64,000 nt of DNA from Bacteroidia bacterium (GTDB taxonomy: Bacteria > Bacteroidota > Bacteroidia > Flavobacteriales_D > Parvicellaceae), in assembly GCA_030426105.1 (NCBI GenBank), contig JAUHZI010000003.1, positions 1 to 64,000 on the forward strand, written 5' to 3'. The first letter of the stretch is position 1. The number at the start of each line of letters is the position of its first letter. Below, piece after piece: positions 1-9,101 of the stretch. The notes below the pieces were generated by a model that was not told the DNA's origin, did not search any database, and saw only the letters and a program-made list of their open reading frames with translations. The translations under genes and the position numbers were made by a program.

Positions 1-1
1 A

Positions 2-1699
2 TTCTTTAAAGATGTTGAATCTCAATTGTATAAAATTCAATATCGTGTAATGTTGAGCCGTTACAGAGGGAAAACAGATTGTCCTGATTGTAAAGGTTCT
101 CGTTTACGCAAAGATGCTAATTATGTGAAAGTAGGTGGATATTCAATTACAGATATTGCTGCTTCCAGTATTGATGAGGCTAAGGTTATTATGCAAAATC
201 TAGATTTGGATGAGTATGATCAAACAATTGCAAAACAAATTCTCATTGAAATTAATTCTCGACTTGCTTTTTTGAGTGATGTAGGATTAGGATACTTATC
301 GTTAAGTAGAATGTCCAATACACTTTCTGGTGGAGAATCTCAACGCATTAATTTAGCAACTTCTTTGGGAAGTAGTTTGGTGGGATCAATGTATATTTTA
401 GATGAGCCTAGTATTGGTTTGCATCCTCGTGATACACTTCGTCTTTTGAAGGTACTAAAATCATTAAAAGCTTTAGGTAATACTGTTGTTATTGTTGAAC
501 ATGAGGAAGAAGTAATGAAAGCTGCTGATGAAATAATTGATATGGGACCAATGGCTGGTTCTTTTGGTGGAGAAGTAGTGTTTCAAGGGGATCACGAAGC
601 GCTAATCGATGGAGATAAAAGTTTGACAGCTAAATATTTAACCAATAAATTAAAAATACCTGTTCCAAAAGTTCGAAAAAAATGGAATAAAAGTATTGTT
701 GTTGAAGGAGCTGAAGAGAACAACTTAAAAAACATTACTGTTGAATTGCCGTTAGAATGTTTGACAGTTGTGACTGGTGTGAGTGGTAGTGGAAAATCGA
801 CATTGATTAAACAAATATTATACCCTGCATTGAAGAAAGTACATGGTGGTACCGCAGATAAAACAGGAGCATTCAAAGGGATAAGCGGAGATATCAAGGC
901 AATTACTGAGATTGAGTTTGTTGATCAAAATCCTATAGGAAAGAGTTCTCGGTCAAATCCAACGACATATGTCAAAGCATATGATGATATTCGAGCATTA
1001 TTTGCTCAGCAACAATTATCGAAAATTAATGGGTATCAACCCAAACATTTTAGTTTTAACGTTGAAGGAGGGCGTTGTGATGCATGTGAAGGGGAAGGTG
1101 TTATTACAGTTTCTATGCAGTTTATGGCTGATGTACATTTAGAGTGTGAAGTTTGTAATGGAAAACGTTTTAAAGAGGACATTTTAGAGGTTCGTTATAA
1201 TGGAAAAAATATTCATGATATCTTAACCATGACAGTGGATGATGCAATTGATTTTTTTGCACAAAACTTAGATCGATTAGAACAAAAGATTATTACTAAA
1301 ATTAAACCATTACAAGATGTAGGTCTAGGGTATGTACAATTAGGTCAATCGAGTAATACATTGAGTGGGGGAGAGGCGCAGCGTATTAAATTAGCATCTT
1401 TTTTATCGAAGAAGAATGTGAAAAATAAAACACTTTTTATTTTTGATGAACCAACTACTGGATTGCACTTTCATGATATTGATAAGCTGTTGACCGCGAT
1501 TTATTCCTTGATTGATTTAGGACATTCAGTAATGATTATTGAACACAATACAGAAGTGATCAAATGTGCAGATTGGGTTATTGATTTAGGTCCTGAAGGT
1601 GGAACTAATGGAGGAGACTTAGTTTTTTCGGGGACACCTGAAGATTTAGTCAAAGAGAAAAAATCTTATACAGGTCAATATTTAAAGGAGAAACTATAA
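2..1699 (+). CDS. uvrA: UvrA, excinuclease ABC subunit A, 5'-truncated by window edge
   Basis: This is the DNA-damage recognition ATPase of nucleotide excision repair, acting with UvrB and UvrC in the cytoplasm. The reading frame is open from base 2, so the TTG start at base 26 in the ORF track is an artefact of the window edge. About 565 of the usual ~940 residues are present. Visible in order are a CPDC zinc-finger half near the start, the ABC signature LSGGESQRINLA with Walker B DEPSIGLH, the second-domain Walker A GVSGSGKSTL, a zinc finger of two CxxC pairs (CDAC...CEVC), signature LSGGEAQRIKLA and FDEPTTGLH. Its stop codon abuts the stop of the convergent gene with no spacer. Bacteroidota often carry more than one UvrA paralogue, and which one this is cannot be settled from the C-terminal part alone. 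Confidence 0.95.
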   Translation, partial: FFKDVESQLYKIQYRVMLSRYRGKTDCPDCKGSRLRKDANYVKVGGYSITDIAASSIDEAKVIMQNLDLDEYDQTIAKQILIEINSRLAFLSDVGLGYLSLSRMSNTLSGGESQRINLATSLGSSLVGSMYILDEPSIGLHPRDTLRLLKVLKSLKALGNTVVIVEHEEEVMKAADEIIDMGPMAGSFGGEVVFQGDHEALIDGDKSLTAKYLTNKLKIPVPKVRKKWNKSIVVEGAEENNLKNITVELPLECLTVVTGVSGSGKSTLIKQILYPALKKVHGGTADKTGAFKGISGDIKAITEIEFVDQNPIGKSSRSNPTTYVKAYDDIRALFAQQQLSKINGYQPKHFSFNVEGGRCDACEGEGVITVSMQFMADVHLECEVCNGKRFKEDILEVRYNGKNIHDILTMTVDDAIDFFAQNLDRLEQKIITKIKPLQDVGLGYVQLGQSSNTLSGGEAQRIKLASFLSKKNVKNKTLFIFDEPTTGLHFHDIDKLLTAIYSLIDLGHSVMIIEHNTEVIKCADWVIDLGPEGGTNGGDLVFSGTPEDLVKEKKSYTGQYLKEKL

Positions 1700-2572
1700 T
1701 TAGATTTCAAGATACTTGTCCAAAAGGCTTTTTACAGATTCAGAAGTTGATGCTTCACTAATTTTTTGACGTGTAGTTTCATCTAAGTTCTCTTGAATAG
1801 CTTTTTCTACTGTCAATAGAGGTTTTTCATCTGGTGGTTCAGGAAATATATTTTGCTCTTTAAATAACCTTCTAGTGACCGAAGCGACTTCATGCGCTCC
1901 ATTATAATTATGCTCTTGCTCTAATAAATAAGCTAATGCAATTAGTCCATAAGCATCCTTTGGTTCTTCTCCCTTAGGAGTTGCAAGTAAATAGTATTTT
2001 TGAATTAATGTTTTTGCTTCTGAATAGTTTCCTTTTGCGATAGAAACAAAAGATTTGTTAAAGTGGTCAATAGTATACATTCCAGTTGAACCTATTTTAT
2101 AACTGATATCCATGCTTTCATTATAAAAAGCTTCAGCTTTGTCCATATTTCCAATTAGACGCCACATCTCTGCGTTCATGTGTGCTCTATACATTAACCA
2201 TTTTTTATTGCCTGTAACCTCTGTTAAATTTACCAATTCGGCACTTAACTCAGCCAAACGTATGGTGTCCAGTTTTCGTTGTGCATTACGACATAATGAT
2301 GTTAGTGCCTGTCCTACCAAAGTATCGTTCTTTGTTGCTTGTCCTATGGCTAAAACTTCATTGGCGAGTTCAATGGATTTTTGATCATTTCCCTCTTTAA
2401 AAAGCTGATATGCTTGTTTTAACTTTTCTTGCGGATCGACTTCTGGTGCAGAATTAATTATTTCTGAAGCTTTTTTTGGTTCTTCTATTTCTTGTTGTTT
2501 TTCATTGGTAGTATTACACCTGATAAATAAGAGGACAGATAAGACGATAATAGTTGAAGTGAATTTTGCCAT
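1700..2572 (-). CDS. TPR-containing, possible lipoprotein, function unknown
   Basis: I do not recognise a named family. The N-terminus has a hydrophobic segment (STIIVLSVLLFI) followed by Arg-Cys, so it is a membrane-anchored or lipoprotein-like export signal, although Arg at -1 of the cysteine is atypical for a lipobox. I chose the MAKF start because the longer ORF start at 2629 adds a non-signal-like extension; MVMAKF at 2578 is equally possible. A Glu/Lys-rich linker is followed by helical repeats resembling tetratricopeptides (KLKQAYQLFKEGNDQKSIELA). The protein probably sits in the periplasm as a scaffold. It converges with uvrA and lies downstream of a hairpin that ends the neighbouring beta-helix gene, so it is probably a separate transcript. 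Confidence 0.7.
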   Translation of the reverse strand: MAKFTSTIIVLSVLLFIRCNTTNEKQQEIEEPKKASEIINSAPEVDPQEKLKQAYQLFKEGNDQKSIELANEVLAIGQATKNDTLVGQALTSLCRNAQRKLDTIRLAELSAELVNLTEVTGNKKWLMYRAHMNAEMWRLIGNMDKAEAFYNESMDISYKIGSTGMYTIDHFNKSFVSIAKGNYSEAKTLIQKYYLLATPKGEEPKDAYGLIALAYLLEQEHNYNGAHEVASVTRRLFKEQNIFPEPPDEKPLLTVEKAIQENLDETTRQKISEASTSESVKSLLDKYLEI

Positions 2573-2623
2573 AACCATTTGTTTTAAGCAAAGATAAAAC
2601 TCTTTTGTAATAGGATAACAAAA

Positions 2624-2653
2624 CGGCAAGAAACTGATGGATGTTTCTTGCCG
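2624..2653 (-). terminator. Intrinsic terminator after the beta-helix gene
   Basis: An 11-bp perfect inverted repeat (cggcaagaaac / gtttcttgccg) has an 8-nt loop. On the minus strand it is followed by TTTTGTT. It lies 50 bases past the stop of the minus-strand beta-helix gene and upstream of the next minus-strand gene, which fits Rho-independent termination. Confidence 0.8.
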
Positions 2654-2702
2654 CGATTATATTAAGGGGTATAGGGGTGTCTTTTTGTTGTTGGTAGCTA
2701 TA

Positions 2703-4124
2703 CTACTGTGGTTTTTGACAACCTTTACCATCCCAAGGTAATGAGCCTACAGGAATAGCTTCTTCTATCTCTAATTTTGGTAAAAAGATTTCTGCATCAA
2801 TACTTGTTCCTCCTGCTTGTAAGTTTAGGCCAAGCATACTGCGGAGTTGATTTGCGCCTGAATTACTGGCGTGGACAGAAGCATCAACTTCTTCTCTGGA
2901 GATTTCTTTTCTTGAACCATAGATATTTGCCCAACGTTCTGCCAGTGGAATTTTAATAAGCATAGCTTTGTTTCCTATACTATTCTGGTCTAAAACTGTA
3001 GACTCATCTAAAATATCATCTACTTTCATCATGTCGTTACGTTCTTTATAGTCGTATTTCGAGTTTCCTGTAAATAAGTTGTTGTTGAGGGTAATTTTTG
3101 CTCCTGGATTATAAACTCCTCCTTGATGACCGAATCCAAAGACATTGTTTTCTATAGTTGCAGTTAGATATTGATCGCATGCCAAAGCGTTTCCTCCATA
3201 AGACGCAATAGCATCATGTTTCCAATTAAACAGAGAAGTGTTGTGTTTCACAACAAAGTTAGGGACCAATTTAGGGTCTGAACCAGTATACCCTGATCGA
3301 ATGTGAATTCCATACCCCGTATTATTAATGCATAAGTTGTTTTGAATGATACCTTTGGCACCTTGGAAAATACGAACAGATAATGCTCCTTCCGTAGGAG
3401 CGGTGTTCATTATTACACAATTTTGGACCGCTACATTGGTAAACTTACTTGCTACAATCACTACTCCTCCAGATTCTGGACTAGGGTTTTGTCCCGAGTT
3501 AGGGCTTGCTTTTCTTCGAATTGCTAACCCTTTATTATGATGATATCGATTTCTAGGCCCATTATCAAAAACAATTCCGTCAACAATAATAGAACCACCA
3601 GTGGAAAGTTGACCATTACTTTCTCTTTGTTGGTCAGTACGGATGTATAATCTGGGTTGTGTGAGTTTCATGTATTCATTCGTTCCTGTAAAAATAGTTT
3701 GAGTTGTTCCCCATGGATCTCGTTTGGTAAACGTTTCATCATACCCGCCATATATTTTTACAGGAACATTAATTTCATCTGATCCTCTAGAACCTTTACT
3801 GTTGTATATCCCACCAGCAATATAGATGATGTCATTAGGTTTTAAATGATGAATGATGTTTCCTAAATCTTTTGCTGGTCTTTCTTTGGTCCCTAATTGT
3901 CCAGAGCCTTTTGTTTTGCTTACATACCACTCTCTTCCCTTATTGGCAAAATTGGTTGATGTATTAGAAGGAGAATTCGATTTTGAAGTTGTTTTGTTAT
4001 TGCTTGTGGTGGTAGGAACTTTAATTTTATCTTTTAATTTTCCAAAATTAACTTGTCCAAATACAGAAGATAGTGCAAAAGTCAAAAGTAAAAATACGGC
4101 TGATTTTTTTGTTGTTGTGTACAT
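2703..4124 (-). CDS. Secreted right-handed parallel beta-helix protein
   Basis: A Sec signal peptide (about residues 1-24, ending SSVFGQ) is followed by a Ser/Thr/Asn-rich linker and then a parallel beta-helix region from about residue 65 to 400. The region starts with WYVSKTKGSGQLGTKERPAKD, the usual opening of DUF1565-type beta-helix proteins, followed by turns such as IIVDGIVFDNG and VAVQNCVIMNTAP. In this fold the helix often binds or cleaves polysaccharide, or acts as an adhesin. I see no canonical lyase signature, so enzymatic activity is unproven. There is no obvious T9SS sorting domain at the C-terminus. A palindrome and a TAnnTTTG box lie upstream (see separate entries). Confidence 0.75.
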   Translation of the reverse strand: MYTTTKKSAVFLLLTFALSSVFGQVNFGKLKDKIKVPTTTSNNKTTSKSNSPSNTSTNFANKGREWYVSKTKGSGQLGTKERPAKDLGNIIHHLKPNDIIYIAGGIYNSKGSRGSDEINVPVKIYGGYDETFTKRDPWGTTQTIFTGTNEYMKLTQPRLYIRTDQQRESNGQLSTGGSIIVDGIVFDNGPRNRYHHNKGLAIRRKASPNSGQNPSPESGGVVIVASKFTNVAVQNCVIMNTAPTEGALSVRIFQGAKGIIQNNLCINNTGYGIHIRSGYTGSDPKLVPNFVVKHNTSLFNWKHDAIASYGGNALACDQYLTATIENNVFGFGHQGGVYNPGAKITLNNNLFTGNSKYDYKERNDMMKVDDILDESTVLDQNSIGNKAMLIKIPLAERWANIYGSRKEISREEVDASVHASNSGANQLRSMLGLNLQAGGTSIDAEIFLPKLEIEEAIPVGSLPWDGKGCQKPQ

Positions 4125-4171
4125 TGTTTTTGTTGTTAGTTGGTTTGTATCATTCTATAAAAAATGATGGC

Positions 4172-4179
4172 CAAAACTA
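4172..4179 (-). promoter_or_regulatory. Possible -7 box (TAGTTTTG) for the beta-helix gene
   Basis: The minus-strand sequence TAGTTTTG matches the Bacteroidota -7 consensus TAnnTTTG and lies about 48 bases upstream of the ATG. No well-spaced TTG -33 element is present; a perfect palindrome occupies that position instead. Confidence 0.35.
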
Positions 4180-4201
4180 ACAGACAACAATGAATTTTAA
4201 C

Positions 4202-4217
4202 TCACCCAAATGGGTGA
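4202..4217. promoter_or_regulatory. Palindromic operator candidate TCACCC-AAAT-GGGTGA
   Basis: This is a perfect 6-bp inverted repeat with a 4-base centre. It lies 22 bases upstream of the possible -7 box of the beta-helix gene, where a -33 element would sit, and 23 bases past the stop of the LuxR-type regulator gene. No T-run follows, so a terminator is less likely than a protein-binding site. Confidence 0.35.
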
Positions 4218-4240
4218 AATTAGTATGAATAAGGATGAAA

Positions 4241-5785
4241 TTAGTTGTTTTTCTGGGATTGTAGCAAGCTCCCTTTGACAGCAGCTTGTGTTCTGTTGTT
4301 GACATCTAATTTCACATATAAGTTATTGATATGCGACTTAATTGTGTTGACTGACAAGAATAGTTTGTCTGCAATTGCTTTGTTCGGAAGACCTAAAATA
4401 AGTAAGTCTAAAACCTCTTGTTCACGGTCAGATAGTTTTTCCTGTAATGCAAAATTAATTTTTTGAGTTGCGATTTTCGGACGCTTTTTATGCTCTTCAA
4501 GCTCTTCTTGTAGGACAACAAGGTCGTTCAAACGATTTTTGATTTCAGCTCTTAATAATTCTTCATTGGTTTTCGCTTTATTGCGAATTAAGGTTAAGAA
4601 AACAATGGAAGTAATTAAAGCTAAAATAATAACTCCAATCCAAAGTTTTTGAAGCGCCAGTGTTTTTGACTTTATTTTATTGTCTTTTTCTAAGAGCTCG
4701 TTTTGTAATAGAATTTTTTCATTTTGGATACTGTCTATCACATGCTTTTTATTGTATTCAAATTTGAATTCACTTTCAATTATTTTCTTTTTGTTTTGAA
4801 TGCTATTTAGAGAATCATCAAGTTGTTTGTATTGTTCTAAATAATAGAGTGCTTGGTTTGGACTGTTTTTAGCTTTATAAACAAGGTATAAAACTTTTGT
4901 AGCTTCCTTTTCTATGGCTTTAAACTTCCATTGTGTTGCTAATGCTAAAGATTCATTGGCATATTGATTCGCTGCTGTTAGCTGGTTTTGCTTTAAAAAG
5001 ATATGAGCAATTTTATATTGTGAAGTCGCTATGCCTTTACGATCTGATTTTTGCAATCTCAGCGATAAACTTTTTTGATAATAGGTTAACGCAGTCTTTA
5101 AATATTCTTGATCTTCATACAATGTTCCTAAGTTACTGTAGGTTGAAGCTAGACCAATAGAATCGTGAATGGATAAACGGATGTCTTCTGATCTTTTATA
5201 ATAATGTTCTGCTTGTTTCCAGTCTTTTAGATTACGATAAATCAAAGCGAGGTTATTGTAGTTAGATCCTAAGCTTTTAAACTGTTCATTCTTTTCATTG
5301 ATTGAGATGCACTGTTCATAGTAGTCTTTAGCTTGGTAGTAATTGTGTAATTCCAAATGTAAAGTCGCCAAATTGTTAAGTATTCTGGGATATTCACTTT
5401 CATATCCTTGTTCTTGAATAATTTTCAAGCACTTTAAATTCCAGTCGATGGCCTCGCTAAAGTTCCCTTTTTGGTGGTTGGTAAACGCTTTCCATCCATA
5501 ACCTTCTCCAATCCCGCCTATAAATTGATGTTCTAGCGAAAGTTGCAGTGCTGTATCAACATGTTGTTCGGCTATTTTGATGTCTTTATAAATCGATAAT
5601 CCAGCTAAATGATAATGCATCTCAACTTTTACTGTATCGTGTAAGCTTTTATTTAATTCTGCTTTTAGAGAATCTATTAAGTGTTGGTTCCCTTTTATTG
5701 AAAAACCGCAAAATAAAAGTGCTATCGTAAACAAGAACGATTGAAGATATGTTGGTTGATTTTGCATAGCGTTTGCAAAAATCAT
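4241..5785 (-). CDS. TPR membrane regulator with C-terminal LuxR HTH
   Basis: This is a Bacteroidota-type one-protein signalling regulator. An N-terminal signal or anchor ([15 protein letters not shown]) is followed by tandem TPRs over about residues 50-300. A transmembrane helix ([19 protein letters not shown], about residues 380-400), a coiled coil and a LuxR-type helix-turn-helix at about 450-505 ([35 protein letters not shown]) complete it. The layout places TPRs in the periplasm and the DNA-binding domain in the cytoplasm. No receiver or kinase domain is present. It lies just downstream of the beta-helix gene's palindrome, but control of that gene is only a positional guess. Start may be M1 or M7. 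Confidence 0.88.
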   Translation of the reverse strand: MIFANAMQNQPTYLQSFLFTIALLFCGFSIKGNQHLIDSLKAELNKSLHDTVKVEMHYHLAGLSIYKDIKIAEQHVDTALQLSLEHQFIGGIGEGYGWKAFTNHQKGNFSEAIDWNLKCLKIIQEQGYESEYPRILNNLATLHLELHNYYQAKDYYEQCISINEKNEQFKSLGSNYNNLALIYRNLKDWKQAEHYYKRSEDIRLSIHDSIGLASTYSNLGTLYEDQEYLKTALTYYQKSLSLRLQKSDRKGIATSQYKIAHIFLKQNQLTAANQYANESLALATQWKFKAIEKEATKVLYLVYKAKNSPNQALYYLEQYKQLDDSLNSIQNKKKIIESEFKFEYNKKHVIDSIQNEKILLQNELLEKDNKIKSKTLALQKLWIGVIILALITSIVFLTLIRNKAKTNEELLRAEIKNRLNDLVVLQEELEEHKKRPKIATQKINFALQEKLSDREQEVLDLLILGLPNKAIADKLFLSVNTIKSHINNLYVKLDVNNRTQAAVKGSLLQSQKNN

Positions 5786-5823
5786 GGTTTAATAATTAAC
5801 AACAAAATGTTTTAAGAGGAAAA

Positions 5824-5850
5824 TAGAGTAAAGAAAATTAGAGTAAAGAA
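5824..5850. repeat. 12-bp direct repeat tagagtaaagaa, two copies
   Basis: Two identical 12-base copies start 15 bases apart in the 174-base gap between the divergent LuxR-type and radical SAM genes. The rest of the gap is purine- or AT-rich. It could be a binding site or a chance duplication. Confidence 0.4.
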
Positions 5851-5959
5851 GATAGAAGAAAGAAAAGAGATGGCTTTATTACTACATTATGATATTATAT
5901 TATTATTACAATATTCTTTTAGGGGAGATTTACCAAATAATTTTTAATTATTTTCGTGC

Positions 5960-7159
5960 ATGGATAACCATACCAATCCAAAACAACAAATGTCACTACC
6001 AAAAGATTTAAAAGAAAATTTTTGTTTGATGCCTTGGGTGCATCTATACGTTGGGACTAATGGGAAAGCAAATGCATGTTGTAATACATCTATTACCTAT
6101 GGAAGTGTTCGAAATCAAGCAGTAGAAACGATTTGGAATGGAGATAAAATAAATCATTTTAGAAACCAATTATTAAAAGGAATAAAGGATAAACGTTGTT
6201 CAGTTTGCTACAACAAGGAAGCAGCTGGAAAAGCAAGTATTCGAACAGAAACTTTGGAAAGATTTAACGATTATATTCCGATTGCATTGGAGAATATTCG
6301 GCCGACTAAACCTGTTTATTTAGATATTCGTTACAGTAATGTGTGTAATTTAAAATGTCGAACCTGTTGGCATGGCGCAAGTTCAAGTTGGTTTGAAGAA
6401 GCTAAGGTGCTAAAGAATAACTTTGGAGATAAAGCAATTCTTAAAGCTACAACTGATAATGCCAAGTTAATAGAAGATATTGTAAATTACAGTGATGAGT
6501 TAGAAGAAGTTTATTTTGCAGGGGGTGAGCCTTTATTGATGGAAGAGCACTATGATTTTTTAGATTTATTAATCCAACAACAATCCTTTAATACTAGAAT
6601 TCGTTATAATACGAATTTGTCTCGACTTCAACTAAAAGATCGAGGGGTAATCGCTTATTGGAAGCAGTTAAAAAACATACACTTATCTATTAGTATTGAT
6701 GCAACAACTGATAGGGTTGAGGTCATTCGTAAAGGTTTAAAATGGGAGAAGTTACTTCAAAACATCCGAATAATCCAAGCTGAATGTCCACATGTAGTGA
6801 TTGAAATAGCACCAACTGTTAGTGCGTTAAATATTTTGCAACTATTCGATTTACACCGTTACTTCTTTGAACATAAATTGATTCAGTCAATCAATGCTAT
6901 CTATATCAATTTATTGGAGCGCCCTAATTATTATAATATTCAGGTTTTACCAATTGATAGGAAGTTAACAACTAAAAAAATGTTAGAAGAACATATCCTT
7001 TGGTTAAGAAAAAATAAAGCTCAAGAATCAGTAGTTGACGAATTAAAAGCTATTGAAAAATACCTTTTTGCTAAAGATGATGAGAAAGGGTATACACAGT
7101 TGCAGCAACAAACCGAGCGACTAAATGAAATGAGAAGCGATTCATTTTCAGTGTTTTAA
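5960..7159 (+). CDS. Twitch-domain radical SAM protein
   Basis: This is a radical S-adenosylmethionine enzyme of the type with an N-terminal Twitch/SPASM-like auxiliary iron-sulfur region. It begins NFCLMPWVHLYVG with further cysteines (ACCNTS, then CSVC), which would bind an auxiliary cluster. The radical SAM CxxxCxxC motif is CNLKCRTC at about residues 129-136, and the SAM-binding motif is FAGGEPLL. The 399-residue length suits the family. Known relatives modify peptides or small molecules, but the substrate is unknown. No precursor peptide or glycosyltransferase is adjacent; the flanking genes are a regulator and a glucosaminidase. The family assignment is firm and the function is not. Confidence 0.85.
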   Translation: MDNHTNPKQQMSLPKDLKENFCLMPWVHLYVGTNGKANACCNTSITYGSVRNQAVETIWNGDKINHFRNQLLKGIKDKRCSVCYNKEAAGKASIRTETLERFNDYIPIALENIRPTKPVYLDIRYSNVCNLKCRTCWHGASSSWFEEAKVLKNNFGDKAILKATTDNAKLIEDIVNYSDELEEVYFAGGEPLLMEEHYDFLDLLIQQQSFNTRIRYNTNLSRLQLKDRGVIAYWKQLKNIHLSISIDATTDRVEVIRKGLKWEKLLQNIRIIQAECPHVVIEIAPTVSALNILQLFDLHRYFFEHKLIQSINAIYINLLERPNYYNIQVLPIDRKLTTKKMLEEHILWLRKNKAQESVVDELKAIEKYLFAKDDEKGYTQLQQQTERLNEMRSDSFSVF

Positions 7160-7179
7160 CTTATTTTGTTAAATAAATT

Positions 7180-7208
7180 TTGTGATTCAAAAAAATGGAA
7201 TACATTTG
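7180..7208 (+). promoter_or_regulatory. Bacteroidota-type promoter for the glucosaminidase gene
   Basis: TTG (-33) is followed after 18 bases by TACATTTG, a perfect match to the TAnnTTTG -7 consensus. The ATG at 7228 is 19 bases further, giving a very short leader. Confidence 0.6.
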
Positions 7209-7227
7209 CACCCGCAATTTTTGAAAA

Positions 7228-7719
7228 ATGAAATTAACACAATCAAAAAAACAACGTATTTCTAATAATGCAATCGCGTATCGATTAGCAAAAAAGAAAT
7301 TGAAGCGCTTTACGAAGAAAATCGTAGGAGTTACAGCTTTGTTTATTGTCTTGAGTAGTTTTACATTCAGTAATCCATCGTCGGAAGATGATGCACTATT
7401 GACTGTCGAAAATTTAAGAGAGTTATTAATTGAAGAAGGTGTACAACATGCTGACATTGTTTTAAGACAAGCAATTCAAGAAACAGGATGGTTTAAGTGT
7501 ACGCATTGTTCGCTTAATAGAAATAATATTTTTGGATTTTATTATAAAAAGAAATACCTATCTTACGATAATTGGCAAGAGTGTGTACGTTATTATAAAC
7601 GTTGGCAAGATAGACATTATAAAGGTGGAGATTACTATGCTTTCTTAAAAAAAGTGGGGTTTGCAACTGATCCAATGTATGTCAAAAGGTTGAAAGCCAT
7701 TAAGATAGATTCGGAATAA
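7228..7719 (+). CDS. Glucosaminidase-domain peptidoglycan hydrolase
   Basis: A basic N-terminus (KKKLKRFTKK) and one hydrophobic segment (IVGVTALFIVLSSFTF, about residues 33-48) form a membrane anchor or signal. A compact glucosaminidase domain (PF01832 type) follows over about residues 60-160. The likely catalytic Glu is in AIQETGWF, and NNIFGFYYK and the terminal YVKRLKAI element are typical. Proteins of this kind cleave the N-acetylglucosaminyl bond in peptidoglycan. No LysM or other cell-wall domain is fused. A strong promoter lies immediately upstream, so it is probably its own unit. Confidence 0.85.
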   Translation: MKLTQSKKQRISNNAIAYRLAKKKLKRFTKKIVGVTALFIVLSSFTFSNPSSEDDALLTVENLRELLIEEGVQHADIVLRQAIQETGWFKCTHCSLNRNNIFGFYYKKKYLSYDNWQECVRYYKRWQDRHYKGGDYYAFLKKVGFATDPMYVKRLKAIKIDSE

Positions 7720-7762
7720 GTCCTTAACAGTAAGAATTACTGTCCTTTTCATAAATTCTAAT

Positions 7763-7770
7763 TATATTTG
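7763..7770 (+). promoter_or_regulatory. Possible -7 box TATATTTG of the EEP nuclease gene
   Basis: TATATTTG matches TAnnTTTG exactly and ends 7 bases before the ATG, implying a nearly leaderless transcript. No TTG at the right -33 spacing was found. Confidence 0.35.
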
Positions 7771-7777
7771 CCTTGAT

Positions 7778-9025
7778 ATGATTAGAAGATTTATTTTAGT
7801 ATTAACCCCCTTATTGTTGAGTGTTTCATTGTTCTCTCAGGAGAATTTAAAGATAATGTATTATAACTTGTTGAAGTTCCCTGATGTACCAGCTAGAGCT
7901 GATACACTTAAGAATATCATTCAACATGTGGAGCCAGATATCTTTATTGTAAATGAATTGAGGAGTATTTATGGAGCAAACTTAATTATGACCCAAGCTT
8001 TAAATGTGGATGGAGTAAGTCATTATGCTCAAGCTGTTTTCCAAGATGCAAATGGAACAGATACGGATAACCATTTATATTATAATACAAATAAGATAGG
8101 TTTTGTTGAACAAACAAACATTAATGCTAGCCCTAGAGCGTTAAGTGAGTACAAGGTATATTATAAAGATCCTAATTTAGCGCAAACCAATGATACTACA
8201 TTTTTATATTTATATGCTTGTCATTTAAAAGCTGGGAATAATGGATCTTCATCTCCAACTGAAGCTCAACAACGCCATACAGCTGCTCAGGCATTAAAAA
8301 ACTTTTTAACCAATAATAACCGTACACGTAATGTTATTGTGGGAGGAGATTTTAATATGTATACAAGTTCTGAGTCAGCGTATACCGAATTGACAACAGG
8401 AGGAAATGTTAATTTGTTTGATCCTATTGGTCAAGCAGGGGCTTGGAATAATAATTATAACTACAGAGATGTGCATACCCAAAGTACAAGAGCTTCATCA
8501 GTAAGCAATCCTTATGCTGGAGGTTCTACTGGAGGAATGGACGATCGTTTTGATATTATTTTTGTTTCAAATGATATCTTAAACGGTTCTCAAGGAGCGA
8601 AATATGTTGCCAATTCATATGAAGCAGTAGGGCAAGATGGGGAGCATTATAATGGTTCAGTTAATGATGGATATAACTACGCTGTTCCTCAAGATGTGGC
8701 TAGTTCTTTATTTTATATGAGTGATCACTTGCCTGTATTAATGGAAGTGACTGTTGGTGGACCTGTGAGTGTTCAACAGCATGAAAATGTTATATCAGAG
8801 TTAGTTTTTGACGCTCCAAATAAGTTATTAAATGTTTATTTTGAACAAACATATGAAACACTTGATCTAAGTATAGTTGCATTGTCAGGAAAAGAAGTTG
8901 TAAATAAACAATTTAACGGAATTTCATCAATCTCTGAATATTTAGTTCATTTAACACCAGGGATGTACTTGGTAAATATTATAGCTGATGGAACGCCTGT
9001 TTCTGCAAAGATTATGGTATTCTAG
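7778..9025 (+). CDS. Secreted endonuclease/exonuclease/phosphatase-family protein with T9SS type A sorting domain
   Basis: A signal peptide (about residues 1-20, ending SLFSQ) precedes an EEP domain, the DNase I-like metal-dependent phosphodiesterase fold. The metal and catalytic residues are visible in KIMYYNLL, IFIVNELRS, GGDFNMYT and SDHLPVLMEV. Residues from about 340 to 415 form a C-terminal T9SS type A sorting domain (NVYF..., GMYLVNIIADG, ending KIMVF). The expected fate is export across the outer membrane by the gldKLMN system in this same window. Substrate could be extracellular DNA, a phosphoester or a lipid; the sequence does not decide. The terminator just downstream closes the unit. 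Confidence 0.88.
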   Translation: MIRRFILVLTPLLLSVSLFSQENLKIMYYNLLKFPDVPARADTLKNIIQHVEPDIFIVNELRSIYGANLIMTQALNVDGVSHYAQAVFQDANGTDTDNHLYYNTNKIGFVEQTNINASPRALSEYKVYYKDPNLAQTNDTTFLYLYACHLKAGNNGSSSPTEAQQRHTAAQALKNFLTNNNRTRNVIVGGDFNMYTSSESAYTELTTGGNVNLFDPIGQAGAWNNNYNYRDVHTQSTRASSVSNPYAGGSTGGMDDRFDIIFVSNDILNGSQGAKYVANSYEAVGQDGEHYNGSVNDGYNYAVPQDVASSLFYMSDHLPVLMEVTVGGPVSVQQHENVISELVFDAPNKLLNVYFEQTYETLDLSIVALSGKEVVNKQFNGISSISEYLVHLTPGMYLVNIIADGTPVSAKIMVF

Positions 9026-9049
9026 AATCATTCTTGTTACAATAAATAA

Positions 9050-9085
9050 TAAAAGCCCATTCTATTTTAATAGAATGGGCTTTTA
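9050..9085. terminator. Bidirectional intrinsic terminator
   Basis: A stem of about 15 bp (aaaagcccattcta / tagaatgggctttt) is flanked by A-rich and T-rich sequence on both sides. It lies between the convergent EEP nuclease and DUF2892 genes and can serve both. Confidence 0.85.
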
Positions 9086-9101
9086 TTTTGGTGTAATTTG
9101 A

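Noticed and set aside
592-897. Minus-strand 101-residue ORF inside uvrA
   Set aside because: Shadow ORF opposite a strongly conserved uvrA coding region.
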